Positions 51,221 through 59,820 of a stretch of 64,000 nucleotides of DNA are shown here, piece after piece. The notes under the pieces were generated by a model. It saw only the letters and a program-made list of their open reading frames with translations. It made no database searches and was not told the origin of the DNA. This DNA comes from Mycolicibacterium parafortuitum. Its GTDB lineage: Bacteria > Actinomycetota > Actinomycetes > Mycobacteriales > Mycobacteriaceae. The position numbers and the translations under genes were made by a program. Positions within the stretch are counted from its first letter, which is position 1. Each line of letters starts with the position of its first letter. Where the stretch lies: positions 1-64,000 of the forward strand of contig NZ_MVID01000016.1 of assembly GCF_002086815.1 (NCBI RefSeq), given 5' to 3'.

Positions 51221-52338
51221 TGGTGGTGCGGTCGGCTCTGCGTTACGGATTCGGGACGGCGTCGCTGTTCGCCGGCGGATGGGTGCTTCGGGCTCTGCAG
51301 GGCACACCGGCCGCGCTGGGGGCGACGCCCGCCGAGATCGCGCCCGTGGCGCGGCGCTCACCGCATTACAAGGACGGCAAGTTCGTCAACCTGGAGGCGT
51401 CGTCGTCCGGGCTGCCGATGGACCGGGAACTGCAGCGCAAGCTGCTGCGCGACCTGGCCAACGCCGGATCGGCCGGTAAGCCGCCCGGACCGATCCCGCT
51501 CAAGGATCCGCCGACGCCCGAACCGGCCGCCGCCGACGCCGCGGCCAGCTGGTACGGCCATTCCAGCGCGCTGATCGAGGTCGACGGCTACCGGGTGCTG
51601 GTGGATCCGGTGTGGAGCCAGCGGTGCTCCCCCTCGCGCACCGTCGGACCGCAGCGCATGCACGAGGTGCCGGTGCAGCTGGAGGCGCTTCCCGCCGTCG
51701 ACGCGGTGGTGATCAGCCACGACCACTACGACCACCTCGACATCGACACGATCATCGCGCTGACCCACACTCAGCGGGCGCCGTTCGTGGTGCCGCTCGG
51801 CATCGGCGCGCACCTGCGCAGATGGGGGATCCCGGCGGGCCGGATCGTCGAACTGGACTGGCACGAGGGCCATCGGATCGGTGACCTGACGGTGATCTGC
51901 ACGCCCGCCCGGCACTTCTCCGGGCGGCTGTTCTCCCGCGACACCACGCTGTGGGCGTCCTGGGTGATCGCCGGGCCGTCCCACAAGGCGTTCTTCGGCG
52001 GCGACACCGGCTACACCAAGAGCTTCGCCGACATCGGCGCCGAACACGGTCCGTTCGACCTGACCCTGATGCCGATCGGGGCGTACCACCCGGCGTTCGC
52101 CGACATCCACATGAACCCCGAAGAGGCGGTCCGCGCGCACCTCGACCTCACCGACCCGCAGAACAGCGTGCTGGTGCCGGTGCATTGGGCGACGTTCCGG
52201 CTCGCGCCGCACCCGTGGGCCGAACCGGTCGAACGACTGGTGGCAGCCGCCGAACTCGACGAGGTGCGGTTGGCGGTGCCGATCCCCGGTGAGCGCGTGG
52301 TACCCGGCTCGACATTCGAGCCGTGGTGGCGGCTGTAA
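51220..52338 (+). CDS. Metallo-beta-lactamase-fold (NAPE-PLD-like) protein, Rv0906 type
   Basis: A 372-residue hydrolase-type protein with an N-terminal hydrophobic anchor or signal (about residues 4-28). Metal ligands are in VISHDHYDHLD (about 163-173), PARHFSGR, FFGGDTGYTKS and LVPVHWATF. The subgroup is related to N-acyl-phosphatidylethanolamine phospholipase D (lipid phosphodiesterase); the actual substrate is unknown. The start overlaps the echA6 stop. Corresponds to Rv0906. Confidence 0.88.
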   Translation: MVVRSALRYGFGTASLFAGGWVLRALQGTPAALGATPAEIAPVARRSPHYKDGKFVNLEASSSGLPMDRELQRKLLRDLANAGSAGKPPGPIPLKDPPTPEPAAADAAASWYGHSSALIEVDGYRVLVDPVWSQRCSPSRTVGPQRMHEVPVQLEALPAVDAVVISHDHYDHLDIDTIIALTHTQRAPFVVPLGIGAHLRRWGIPAGRIVELDWHEGHRIGDLTVICTPARHFSGRLFSRDTTLWASWVIAGPSHKAFFGGDTGYTKSFADIGAEHGPFDLTLMPIGAYHPAFADIHMNPEEAVRAHLDLTDPQNSVLVPVHWATFRLAPHPWAEPVERLVAAAELDEVRLAVPIPGERVVPGSTFEPWWRL

Positions 52339-52366
52339 ACCCGGGCGACCCAGTACCGTGCTGATC

Positions 52367-54001
52367 ATGAAAAGACCGGGGCTGGTCGGCTCCTCGCGCA
52401 AGCGCTCGTCGGGTGTTCGGTTCAGCGCGCTCGTCGCCGCCGTCGCACTGCTGGCCGGATGCACGGCGGGCGGCGACGCACCCGCCCCCACCAGCACCGC
52501 GGCGCCCGACCGGGCCCTCTCGGACGTCCCGCCCCCTCTGGTTCCGGCGCTGCCGCTGCCCGAGAACGCCGTCGCCGACGCGGTCGCGAAGCTGGACGGA
52601 CTGGCCGAGGAGCTGATGGCGAAGTCCGGTATCCCCGGCCTGGCGGTGGCCGTCGTGCACGGCGGAGAGACGGTGTACGCCAAGGGTTTCGGAGTCAAGA
52701 ACAACACCCTGTCGGACGGCCCGGACAACAAGGTCGACGCCGACACCGTGTTCCAGCTCGCGTCGCTGTCCAAACCGCTCAGCGCGACGGTGGTGGCGGC
52801 CTTGGTCGGACGCGGTGACGTCGGCTGGGACACCCCGATCGTGTCCCGGCTGCCGTGGTTCGCGCTCTCCGATCCCGCGGTCACTCCGATGGTCACGGTC
52901 GGCGACATGTTCTCGCACCGGTCCGGGCTGCCCGACCACGCCGGAGACCTGCTCGAAGACCTCGGATACGACCGGCGTCAGGTGCTGGAACGGATGCGCG
53001 ACCTGCCGCTGGGCCCGTTCCGGACCTCCTACGCGTACACCAATTTCGGGTTGACGGCGGGCGCCGAGGCGGTCGCGGCCGGGATGGGGAAGAGCTGGGA
53101 GGACCTGGCCGCGGAGACGCTGCTGCGCCCGTTGGGCATGGAGGCGACCAGCTATCAGTTCGCCGACTACGCCGGTCGCCGGGACCGGGCGGTCGGGCAC
53201 ATCCGCATCGACGACGGATACCAGCCGCGCTACGTCCGCGACGCGCAGGCACAGTCGCCGGCAGGCGGGGCCAGTTCGTCGGTCAACGACATGACCCGGT
53301 GGATGGCGATGGTGCTCGCGCAGGGCAATCACGCCGGCAACCAGTTGATCGACCCGAACGCGCTGCTGCCCGCGATCACCCCGCAGATGCCGTCGTCGCG
53401 GGCCACCGAGCCGGCGATGCGGACCGGCTTCTACGGTTTCGGCTTCAACGTGGACACCACTTCTGCCGCGCGCACCCAGCTGAGCCACTCCGGGGCGTTC
53501 GAACTCGGCGCGGCCACCAACGTGCTGATCCTGCCCTCGGCAGACGTCGCGATCGTCGCGCTGACCAACGCGACCCCGACCGGCATCCCGGAGACACTCA
53601 CCGCGCAGTTCGCCGACCTCGTCCAGTTCGGCGAGATCCGCCAGGACTGGTATGCCCTGTACGACAAGGCTTTCGCGGACATGAGCAAGCCACTCGGATC
53701 GCTGGTCGGGCAGCAGCGCCCCGCCGACGCACAGACCCACGGCCCGCTGGACGCCTACACCGGGGTCTACCAGAACGCGTACTGGGGACCGGCGACGGTC
53801 ACCGAACGTGACGGCGCCCTGGAGCTGGCCCTGGGGCCGCGCGGCGTATTCGACCTGCAGCCGTGGAACGACAACGTCTTCACGTTCGCGATCTCTTCCG
53901 AGAACGCGCCTCCCGGAACGGTTTCGGCGGCCACGTTCGAGGGCGGCGCGCTGCGGCTGGAGTACTTCGACGAGGAGGGCAACGGGGTGTTCGTCAAATG
54001 A
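52367..54001 (+). CDS. Serine beta-lactamase-fold lipoprotein, Rv0907 type
   Basis: A 544-residue class C-like penicillin-binding/esterase fold protein. The lipoprotein signal has lipobox LLAGC near residue 30. Catalytic motifs: SxxK in QLASLSKPLSA (about 152), YxN in YAYTNFG (about 224) and HSG in LSHSGAF (about 377). An extra C-terminal domain (about 430-544) resembles DUF3471-like domains with GVYQNAYWGPATV. ATG 52367 opens the signal. Corresponds to Rv0907; the substrate may be a D-peptide or ester. Confidence 0.87.
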   Translation: MKRPGLVGSSRKRSSGVRFSALVAAVALLAGCTAGGDAPAPTSTAAPDRALSDVPPPLVPALPLPENAVADAVAKLDGLAEELMAKSGIPGLAVAVVHGGETVYAKGFGVKNNTLSDGPDNKVDADTVFQLASLSKPLSATVVAALVGRGDVGWDTPIVSRLPWFALSDPAVTPMVTVGDMFSHRSGLPDHAGDLLEDLGYDRRQVLERMRDLPLGPFRTSYAYTNFGLTAGAEAVAAGMGKSWEDLAAETLLRPLGMEATSYQFADYAGRRDRAVGHIRIDDGYQPRYVRDAQAQSPAGGASSSVNDMTRWMAMVLAQGNHAGNQLIDPNALLPAITPQMPSSRATEPAMRTGFYGFGFNVDTTSAARTQLSHSGAFELGAATNVLILPSADVAIVALTNATPTGIPETLTAQFADLVQFGEIRQDWYALYDKAFADMSKPLGSLVGQQRPADAQTHGPLDAYTGVYQNAYWGPATVTERDGALELALGPRGVFDLQPWNDNVFTFAISSENAPPGTVSAATFEGGALRLEYFDEEGNGVFVK

Positions 54002-54015
54002 GTGCCGCTCCGGCA

Positions 54016-54074
54016 CCGAAATCCACCTTTTGCAGACGAAGTGCGAGTAACCGTCTGCAAAAGGTGGATTTCGG
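54016..54074. repeat. Perfect 23-bp inverted repeat
   Basis: Arms at 54016-54038 and 54052-54074 are perfectly complementary over 23 bp, with a 13-nt loop. It lies 15 bp after the stop of the Rv0907-type gene and 34 bp before ctpE. The arms are less GC-rich (they contain TTTTGCAGACG) than the surroundings. It could be a terminator, but its length and perfection exceed normal mycobacterial hairpins; no transposase or target-site duplication was seen. Confidence 0.9.
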
Positions 54075-54107
54075 GACGATCGATCCGCCACCGGCCGGAC
54101 GATCACG

Positions 54108-56504
54108 ATGAGCGCGCCCGGCGACACCCGGATCACCGGGCTCTCCGACGACGAGGTCGCCGCCCGCGTCGCGGAGGGCAAGACCAACGACGTCCCGACC
54201 CGTGCCGCCCGCAGCGTCTCGGAGATCGTCAGGGGCAACGTCTTCACCCGCATCAACGCGATACTCGGCGTGCTGTTCGTGATCGTGCTGTCGACCGGGT
54301 CGGTGATCAACGGCGCGTTCGGTCTGCTGATCATCGCCAACAGCGCGATCGGCATCATCCAGGAGCTGCGCGCCAAGCGCACACTGGACAAGCTCGCCAT
54401 CGTCGGACAGGCGAAACCGCTGGTTCGCAGGCAATCCGGGACACAGCCGCGCCCGCCCAGCGAGGTCGTGCTCGACGACATCATCGAATTGGGTCCCGGC
54501 GACCAGATCGTCGTCGACGGCGTGATCCTGGAGGAGGCCAACCTCGAGGTCGACGAATCGCTGCTGACCGGTGAGGCCGATGCGATCGCCAAGGACGCCG
54601 GCGACCACGTGATGTCGGGCAGTTTCGTCGTCGCGGGCACCGGTGCCTACCGCGCCACCAAGGTGGGCCGGGAAGCGTACGCGGCCAAGCTCGCCGAGGA
54701 GGCCAGCAAGTTCACGCTGGTGAAATCCGAACTGCGCAACGGGATCAACCAGATCCTGCGCTTCATCACCTATCTTCTGGTGCCCGCCGGCGCGCTGATC
54801 ATCTACACCCAGCTGTTCACCACCGGCATGGGCTGGCGGGATTCGGTGCTGCGGATGGTCGGGGCGCTGGTGCCGATGGTCCCCGAAGGTCTGGTGCTGA
54901 TGACCTCGATCGCGTTCGCGGTCGGCGTGATCCGGTTGGGTCGCCGGCAATGTCTGGTCAACGAGTTGCCCGCCATCGAAGGGCTGGCGCGGGTCGACGT
55001 GGTGTGCGCGGACAAGACCGGGACGCTGACCGAGAACGGCATGCGGGTCAGCGATGTGAAGAAGCTCGACGGAGCCGACGTGGCCGATGTGCTGGCGCAG
55101 TTGGCCGCCGACGATCCCCGGCCCAACGCGAGCATGGCCGCGATCGCCGAGGCCTACGCGATGGCACCGGGCTGGACCGCGACGGCCACCGCACCGTTCA
55201 AGTCGGCGACCAAGTGGAGCGGAACGTCCTATGCCGGACACGGCAACTGGGTGATCGGCGCCCCCGACGTGCTGCTCGATCCGGGCTCCCCGGCGGCCGA
55301 GGAGGCCGAACAGATCGGCGCGCAGGGCCTGCGGGTGCTGCTGCTGGGGTCCAGCGACCGGTCGGTCGACGCGCCCGACGCCCCCGGCGTGGTCACCCCG
55401 GCGGCGCTCGTGGTGCTGGAGCAGCGGGTCCGGCCCGACGCCCGCCACACTTTGGAATACTTTGCCTCACAGCACGTGTCGATCAAGGTGATCTCCGGGG
55501 ACAACGCCGTGTCGGTGGGGGCGGTGGCAGGATCGCTCGGGTTGCAGGGCGAGACGATGGACGCCCGCAACCTGCCGGACCAGCCGGAGGCGCTGGCCGA
55601 CACGCTGGAGGAGTGCACGACGTTCGGCCGGGTGCGGCCCGACCAGAAACGCGCGATGGTGCACGCGCTGCAGTCCCACGGGCACACGGTGGCGATGACC
55701 GGCGACGGCGTCAACGACGTGCTCGCGCTCAAGGACGCCGATATCGGCGTCGCGATGGGGTCGGGCAGCTCCGCGTCCCGCGCGGTTGCGCAGATCGTGT
55801 TGCTGGACAACAAGTTCGCCACCCTGCCGTATGTCGTCGGCGAGGGTCGCCGGGTGATCGGCAACATCGAACGCGTCTCGAACCTGTTCCTGACCAAGAC
55901 CGTCTACTCCGTGCTGCTGGCCGTGCTGGTCGGGTTGGCCGGTCTGTCGTCGGAGATCTTCGACACCGATCCGCTGCTGTTCCCGTTCCAGCCGATCCAC
56001 GTCACGATCGCGGCGTGGTTCACCATCGGCATCCCGGCGTTCATCCTGTCGCTGGCGCCGAACAACGAGCGCGCCCATCCCGGGTTCGTGCGCCGCGTGA
56101 TGACGTCGGCGCTGCCGTCCGGGCTCGTCGTCGGGATCGCGACGTTCACGTCCTACCTGCTGGCCTACCAGGGCCGGGCGGCCAGCGAGATCGAGCAGAC
56201 GCAGGCGTCGACGGCGGCGCTGATCACGCTGCTGGTGTCGGCGATCTGGGTGCTGGCGGTGGTCGCGCGGCCGTACGAATGGTGGCGGGTGCTGCTCGTG
56301 GCGGTGTCGGCACTGGCCTACGTTGCGATCTTCAGCATCCCGTTCGCCAGGGAGCTGTTCATCCTCGATCCGTCGAATGCGACGACGACCTCCACGGCCC
56401 TGGCCATCGGCGTCGCCGGGGCCGCCGCGATCGAGGTGATCTGGTGGGTTCAGGGCCGTGTACTGGGCGAACGCCGCAGATTGTGGCGCGCCGCCGATGG
56501 GTAA
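54108..56504 (+). CDS. ctpE: P-type cation-transporting ATPase CtpE
   Basis: A 798-residue P-type ATPase. The phosphorylated Asp302 is in CADKTGTLTENG. The actuator TGE is in ESLLTGEADAI, and the hinge motif is MTGDGVNDVLALKDADIGVAMG. About ten TM segments are present, with the C-terminal set at about 590-795. CtpE of mycobacteria (Rv0908) is known for calcium uptake under low Ca2+. It follows the Rv0907-type gene after the inverted repeat and precedes the antitoxin-toxin pair. Confidence 0.94.
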   Translation: MSAPGDTRITGLSDDEVAARVAEGKTNDVPTRAARSVSEIVRGNVFTRINAILGVLFVIVLSTGSVINGAFGLLIIANSAIGIIQELRAKRTLDKLAIVGQAKPLVRRQSGTQPRPPSEVVLDDIIELGPGDQIVVDGVILEEANLEVDESLLTGEADAIAKDAGDHVMSGSFVVAGTGAYRATKVGREAYAAKLAEEASKFTLVKSELRNGINQILRFITYLLVPAGALIIYTQLFTTGMGWRDSVLRMVGALVPMVPEGLVLMTSIAFAVGVIRLGRRQCLVNELPAIEGLARVDVVCADKTGTLTENGMRVSDVKKLDGADVADVLAQLAADDPRPNASMAAIAEAYAMAPGWTATATAPFKSATKWSGTSYAGHGNWVIGAPDVLLDPGSPAAEEAEQIGAQGLRVLLLGSSDRSVDAPDAPGVVTPAALVVLEQRVRPDARHTLEYFASQHVSIKVISGDNAVSVGAVAGSLGLQGETMDARNLPDQPEALADTLEECTTFGRVRPDQKRAMVHALQSHGHTVAMTGDGVNDVLALKDADIGVAMGSGSSASRAVAQIVLLDNKFATLPYVVGEGRRVIGNIERVSNLFLTKTVYSVLLAVLVGLAGLSSEIFDTDPLLFPFQPIHVTIAAWFTIGIPAFILSLAPNNERAHPGFVRRVMTSALPSGLVVGIATFTSYLLAYQGRAASEIEQTQASTAALITLLVSAIWVLAVVARPYEWWRVLLVAVSALAYVAIFSIPFARELFILDPSNATTTSTALAIGVAGAAAIEVIWWVQGRVLGERRRLWRAADG

Positions 56505-56513
56505 AGTTCCTTC

Positions 56514-56810
56514 ATGGGATTTTTGGATAAGGCCAAGGCTCTTCTGTCGAAGAACGCCGACAAGGTCGACACGGTGATCGACAAGGCCGGCGATCTCGTC
56601 GACAAGAAGACCCAGGGTAAGTACGCGTCCACCGTCGACAAAGTGCAGGACGCCGCCAGGAAGGCGGTGGCCGACAAGGCCGATCCGGGGGCGGGCCAGG
56701 GGCAGGTACGGCCACCCGAGGGGCAGGTACCGCCACCGCCACCGCCGCCGCCGCCGGCGTCGCCGCCCCCGCCTCCGCAGCAGCCCCCGGCCGCACCGCC
56801 GACGTCGTAG
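56514..56810 (+). CDS. Rv0909-type antitoxin with proline-rich tail
   Basis: A 98-residue protein. Residues 1-60 match the Rv0909 antitoxin family (MGFLDKAKALLSKNADKVD ... KVQDAARKAVADKA), an amphipathic Lys-rich helix. Residues 61-98 are a proline-rich tail (runs of nine and five Pro) lacking in the 59-residue M. tuberculosis protein. It sits 4 bp upstream of the SRPBCC toxin-type gene. The pair is annotated as toxin-antitoxin by homology; toxicity is weakly supported for the family. Confidence 0.8.
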   Translation: MGFLDKAKALLSKNADKVDTVIDKAGDLVDKKTQGKYASTVDKVQDAARKAVADKADPGAGQGQVRPPEGQVPPPPPPPPPASPPPPPQQPPAAPPTS

Positions 56811-56814
56811 GCCG

Positions 56815-57255
56815 ATGGCGAAACTCTCGGTTTCGGTCGACGTGCCGCTGCCGCCGGAGAAGGCGTGGGACGCGGCCTCGGATCTGTCCCGGTACAAGGA
56901 GTGGCTGTCCATCCACCGGGTGTGGCGGTCGAAGCTGCCCGAGGTCATCGAGAAGGGCACGCAGCTCGACTCCATCGTCGAGGTCAAGGGCATGCCGAAC
57001 CGGATGCACTGGACGGTCGTGCACTTCCGGCCGCCGGAGGCGATGACGCTCAACGGTGACGGCAAGGGTGGCGTCAAGGTCAAGCTGATGGGCAAGATCA
57101 AGCCCAGCGCGAAGGAGCCGGACTCCTCGCTCGTCACCTTCGACATCCACCTGGGCGGGCCCGCGCTGTTCGGCCCGATCGGGATGGTGGTCGCCGGTGC
57201 GCTCAAGGGGGACATCCAGGAGTCGCTGAACCGGTTCAAGACTGTGTTCGGCTGA
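56815..57255 (+). CDS. Rv0910-type toxin, SRPBCC family
   Basis: A 146-residue helix-grip protein with the start MAKLSVSVDVPLPPEKAWDAAS, the block LDSIVEVKGMPNRMHWTVVH and C-terminal helix ALKGDIQESLNRFKTVFG. Same fold as the protein at 8.7 kb but a separate subfamily. It corresponds to Rv0910, listed as the toxin of the Rv0909/Rv0910 pair. The mechanism is unknown; ligand binding is equally plausible. Confidence 0.85.
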   Translation: MAKLSVSVDVPLPPEKAWDAASDLSRYKEWLSIHRVWRSKLPEVIEKGTQLDSIVEVKGMPNRMHWTVVHFRPPEAMTLNGDGKGGVKVKLMGKIKPSAKEPDSSLVTFDIHLGGPALFGPIGMVVAGALKGDIQESLNRFKTVFG

Positions 57256-57276
57256 CGCGGAACGGACCCGGGGCGC

Positions 57277-57939
57277 TCAGCTCGTCAGCGACGCGACGGC
57301 GGCCTCGATGTCGGTGTCGCCGGAGATCAGTTCGAACGTCTTGCCCGCGGTGTCGGGTGCATCGAGCACCGCGACGAGTACGGCGGCCACGTCGGCGCGC
57401 GGGATCTTGCCGCGCCCGGTGCTCTCGGCGATCGTCACCTTTCCGGTGGCCGGGTCGTCGGTGAGCTGTCCCGGACGCACGATCGTGCTCAGAAGTGCTG
57501 TGCGGGAACGGATCAAGTCGTCGGCGGCCCCTTTGGCCCGCAGGTAGGCGACGAAGACCTCGTCGGCGGCGTCGTCGGGGGTGTTCGCATCGGCGCCCAT
57601 CGCGGAGATCATCACGTATCGCGGCACGCCGGCGGCCTCGGCGGCATCGGCCAGCAGGATCGCCGCGTCGCGGTCGACGGTCTCCTTGCGGGCAGCGCCA
57701 CTGCCCGGGCCGGCGCCGGCGGCGAAGATCACCGCGTCGGCGCCGCGCAGATGGGACGACACCACCCCGTTGGTGGTGTTCTCCAGGTCGACGACGATCG
57801 GTTCGGCGCCGGCGCCCCGCAGATCGTCCTGATGGTCGGGGTTGCGGATGAAACCGGCGAGCGAGTCACCCCGCGCCGACAGCAGTTTCGCCGTGATCAG
57901 CGCGATCTTGCCGTGCCCGCCGGCGATGACGACCCGCAT
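57277..57939 (-). CDS. NAD(P)-binding atypical SDR (NmrA/HSCARG-like)
   Basis: A 220-residue Rossmann-fold protein with VIAGGHGKIALITAKLLSARG (an altered GxxGxxG: GGHGKI), GADAVIFAAGAGPGSGAARKE and YVMISAMGADANTPDD, and the substrate region LRAKGAADDLIRSR. Atypical short-chain dehydrogenase of the NAD(P)H-binding group; role unknown. It is 46 bp downstream of the ERG2-like gene on the same strand and could be the last gene of that operon. Confidence 0.85.
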   Translation of the reverse strand: MRVVIAGGHGKIALITAKLLSARGDSLAGFIRNPDHQDDLRGAGAEPIVVDLENTTNGVVSSHLRGADAVIFAAGAGPGSGAARKETVDRDAAILLADAAEAAGVPRYVMISAMGADANTPDDAADEVFVAYLRAKGAADDLIRSRTALLSTIVRPGQLTDDPATGKVTIAESTGRGKIPRADVAAVLVAVLDAPDTAGKTFELISGDTDIEAAVASLTS

Positions 57940-57985
57940 GTCCTACCTCCGAGGTGAGGGACGGCCCGGTGCCGCCGCGACCTCT

Positions 57986-58585
57986 TCAACGTACCCACTT
58001 CGGCGCATCGGACTCGTCCCGCCGAAATCGGCGCCGGGCCAGCTTGCCGAATTCCACCGCCGAGCGGCGCACGGATTCGATTTCCAGCGATACCAGCAGG
58101 GTGTCCACCATCGCGAACGGCAGCGTGGTGGCGACCGCGCCGCGGCCGTACTCCAGATGCCAGGAACCGGGGTGGATCGTCAGACCGCGTGCGTGGCCGC
58201 GTTCCAGGCAGGTGTGTCCGCCCGGTAGTAGCGGGGGCAGCGGGGTGGTGGCGTCGGACTCCACATCGTAGGAGTCGATCCGCCCTGCCAGCAGGAACTT
58301 GTGGATGTCGATGTGTTTGTAGCGCCCGGAGAAGCCCTGGGTGCCGGTCGGGGATCCGAAGATGACCAGGTATTCGCGCGGGCTGAAGTACAGGAACCGC
58401 ACCTTGCCCAGCACCCCGCCGGCCTTGCTGGCCACCCACCGGCCGGGTGTCGGATCGATCAGCCCGGGATAGTGCTCGGCGAGCGATTCGATTGTGCGGG
58501 TGATCAGTTCACCGTTGTACAGCGGCCGTCCCACCGCACCCTTGGTCACCTGGTGCAGCACGACGGGGTCGATTCGGTAGGTCAT
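57986..58585 (-). CDS. ERG2/sigma-1 receptor-family protein
   Basis: A 199-residue protein clearly alignable to fungal C-8 sterol isomerase ERG2 and to animal sigma-1 receptor. Matching blocks: KAGGVLGKVRFLYFSPREYL, VIFGSPTGTQGFSGRYKHID, LPGGHTCLERG and SWHLEYGRGAVATTLPFAM. The two acidic residues that matter in the family are kept: Asp93 (HIDIHKF, matching sigma-1 Asp126) and Glu145 (HLEYGRG, matching Glu172). The N-terminal TM helix of the eukaryotic proteins is absent. Its ATG overlaps the stop of a 28-residue ORF (ATGA). Sterol or terpenoid isomerisation is inferred. Confidence 0.88.
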   Translation of the reverse strand: MTYRIDPVVLHQVTKGAVGRPLYNGELITRTIESLAEHYPGLIDPTPGRWVASKAGGVLGKVRFLYFSPREYLVIFGSPTGTQGFSGRYKHIDIHKFLLAGRIDSYDVESDATTPLPPLLPGGHTCLERGHARGLTIHPGSWHLEYGRGAVATTLPFAMVDTLLVSLEIESVRRSAVEFGKLARRRFRRDESDAPKWVR

Positions 58586-58668
58586 CGGTCGAACTCCACG
58601 GGCAGGGTTGTGGTCGCGGGTGGCCCCACATCGAACACGACGCGGTGCAGTGCCGGTTCGGCGGTCAC
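58582..58668 (-). CDS. 28-residue translationally coupled small ORF (second)
   Basis: GTG start overlaps the stop of the DapB-like gene (GTGA, 58665-58668), and its TGA overlaps the ATG of the ERG2-like gene (58582-58585). It exactly fills the gap between two genes. The peptide begins MTAEPALHRVVFDVG and ends LPVEFDR; 21 of 28 codons end in G or C. No family is recognised. Coupling on both sides suggests a real gene or a ribosome-shuttling leader. Confidence 0.5.
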   Translation of the reverse strand: MTAEPALHRVVFDVGPPATTTLPVEFDR

Positions 58669-59723
58669 GGGCGGACCAGTCCGCGGGGCCGGATCAGGCC
58701 GAGGTCCAGGTGGGTCAGCCAGCCCGGCGGCCCGTCGCAGACATCGGGGATGGCGTTGACGGCTCCCATCGCGGTCCAGTCGTATCCGGGGTGGGTCATG
58801 GCGCCGTCGGGTTGGCGCACCCCTTTGAGCGTCAGCTCGGTCGGCGGGTCACCGTCGATGACGATCTCGTAGCGCGTCTCGCCCCAATCCCACGCGGGTT
58901 CCAGCAGATCGGGGCCGGCGGTGACGTAGATGGCGTGGAAGACGATCAGCGGCTTACCCTCCACCCACGCGGTCCACTCGTGGCGTTGCGCGGCGACCGT
59001 CCCTTTCGGGATCACCCCGTCGGGGTGCGGGATGTCGGCCGCGGCGGTCGCCACGTCGATGTCGGCGGCGGTCACCTCGTCGATGGTCACGCCGAGCCCG
59101 TCGGCGATCATGTGCATGGACTGGGCGAAGAACGGAACTCCGAGGCCCAGGATGGTGGGCTCGGATAGGAACTTGACCTTGTCCTTGCCGAATCCCATCC
59201 AGTCGATGTGGTCCATCGGCGCATCCTTGAGCACGTCGACGACCTCGTAGACGTTGATGGTGTCGACGCGGCTCATCACTCGGGTCAGGGTCAGCGGCAG
59301 CAGGTCACCGGCGTAGCCGGGGTGGATGCCGCCGCCGTGGAACGAGGTGGCGCCTTCGTCGCACGCCGCGCGGATCTGCTCGGCAGAGTTCCGGAAATCG
59401 TTGCTGGGGTGGAAGAATCCCGCCGTCGTGACGACGTTCTTGCCGGACCGCAGCAGCCGGCACACCGTGTCGACATCCATGATGACCGGGGTGTAGAAGA
59501 CACAGTCGGCGTCCGTCGCGACCATCGCGTCGACGTCGTCGGTGGCGGTGACGCCGGTCGGGCCGATTCCGGCGATCTCACCGGCGTCCTTGCCGACTTT
59601 GTCCTTGCTGTGCACCAGCACGCCTGCCAGCTCGAACACCGGTGAGGCCGCGAAGTGCCGGATGCCGACCTGCCCGACGTCACCGGTCATCCACTGGATC
59701 ACCCGGTAGGTCCTGTCTGACAT
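58665..59723 (-). CDS. DapB-like NAD(P)-dependent oxidoreductase
   Basis: A 352-residue protein with an N-terminal dihydrodipicolinate reductase-like Rossmann domain (RVIQWMTGDVGQVGIRHFA) and a C-terminal domain seen in NAD(P)H-dependent amine dehydrogenase-like proteins (TTAGFFHPSNDFRNSAEQI, GGGIHPGYAGDLLPLTLTRV). Mycobacteria have many paralogues, often beside P450 and steroid/lipid genes. The substrate is unknown. It lies between two 28-residue ORFs in the P450 operon. Confidence 0.85.
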   Translation of the reverse strand: MSDRTYRVIQWMTGDVGQVGIRHFAASPVFELAGVLVHSKDKVGKDAGEIAGIGPTGVTATDDVDAMVATDADCVFYTPVIMDVDTVCRLLRSGKNVVTTAGFFHPSNDFRNSAEQIRAACDEGATSFHGGGIHPGYAGDLLPLTLTRVMSRVDTINVYEVVDVLKDAPMDHIDWMGFGKDKVKFLSEPTILGLGVPFFAQSMHMIADGLGVTIDEVTAADIDVATAAADIPHPDGVIPKGTVAAQRHEWTAWVEGKPLIVFHAIYVTAGPDLLEPAWDWGETRYEIVIDGDPPTELTLKGVRQPDGAMTHPGYDWTAMGAVNAIPDVCDGPPGWLTHLDLGLIRPRGLVRP

Positions 59724-59733
59724 ACGTGTTCTC

Positions 59734-59820
59734 CTAGCGCTTTCCGGTGCTCAGCACACCGCGGGGCAACAGCAGGGGGAGGTCGTCGTACGCGGTGACG
59801 GTGAGCCCGCGATAGCTCAT
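59734..59820 (-). CDS. 28-residue translationally coupled small ORF (first)
   Basis: ATG overlaps the P450 stop (ATGA, 59817-59820). The peptide starts MSYRGLTVTAYDDLPLLLP and ends GVLSTGKR. Twenty-five of 28 codons end in G or C, as in real genes here. The stop is 10 bp before the DapB-like start. Too short for domain assignment; not the same sequence as the second 28-residue ORF despite equal length. Confidence 0.55.
   Translation of the reverse strand: MSYRGLTVTAYDDLPLLLPRGVLSTGKR

Noticed and set aside
54016..54074. Insertion sequence ends
   Set aside because: No transposase lies between or beside the arms and no target duplication is visible.
58582..59820. 28-residue ORFs as RiPP precursors
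   Set aside because: There is no leader-peptidase, cyclodehydratase or radical SAM maturase nearby and no core-like repeat; the idea is unsupported.
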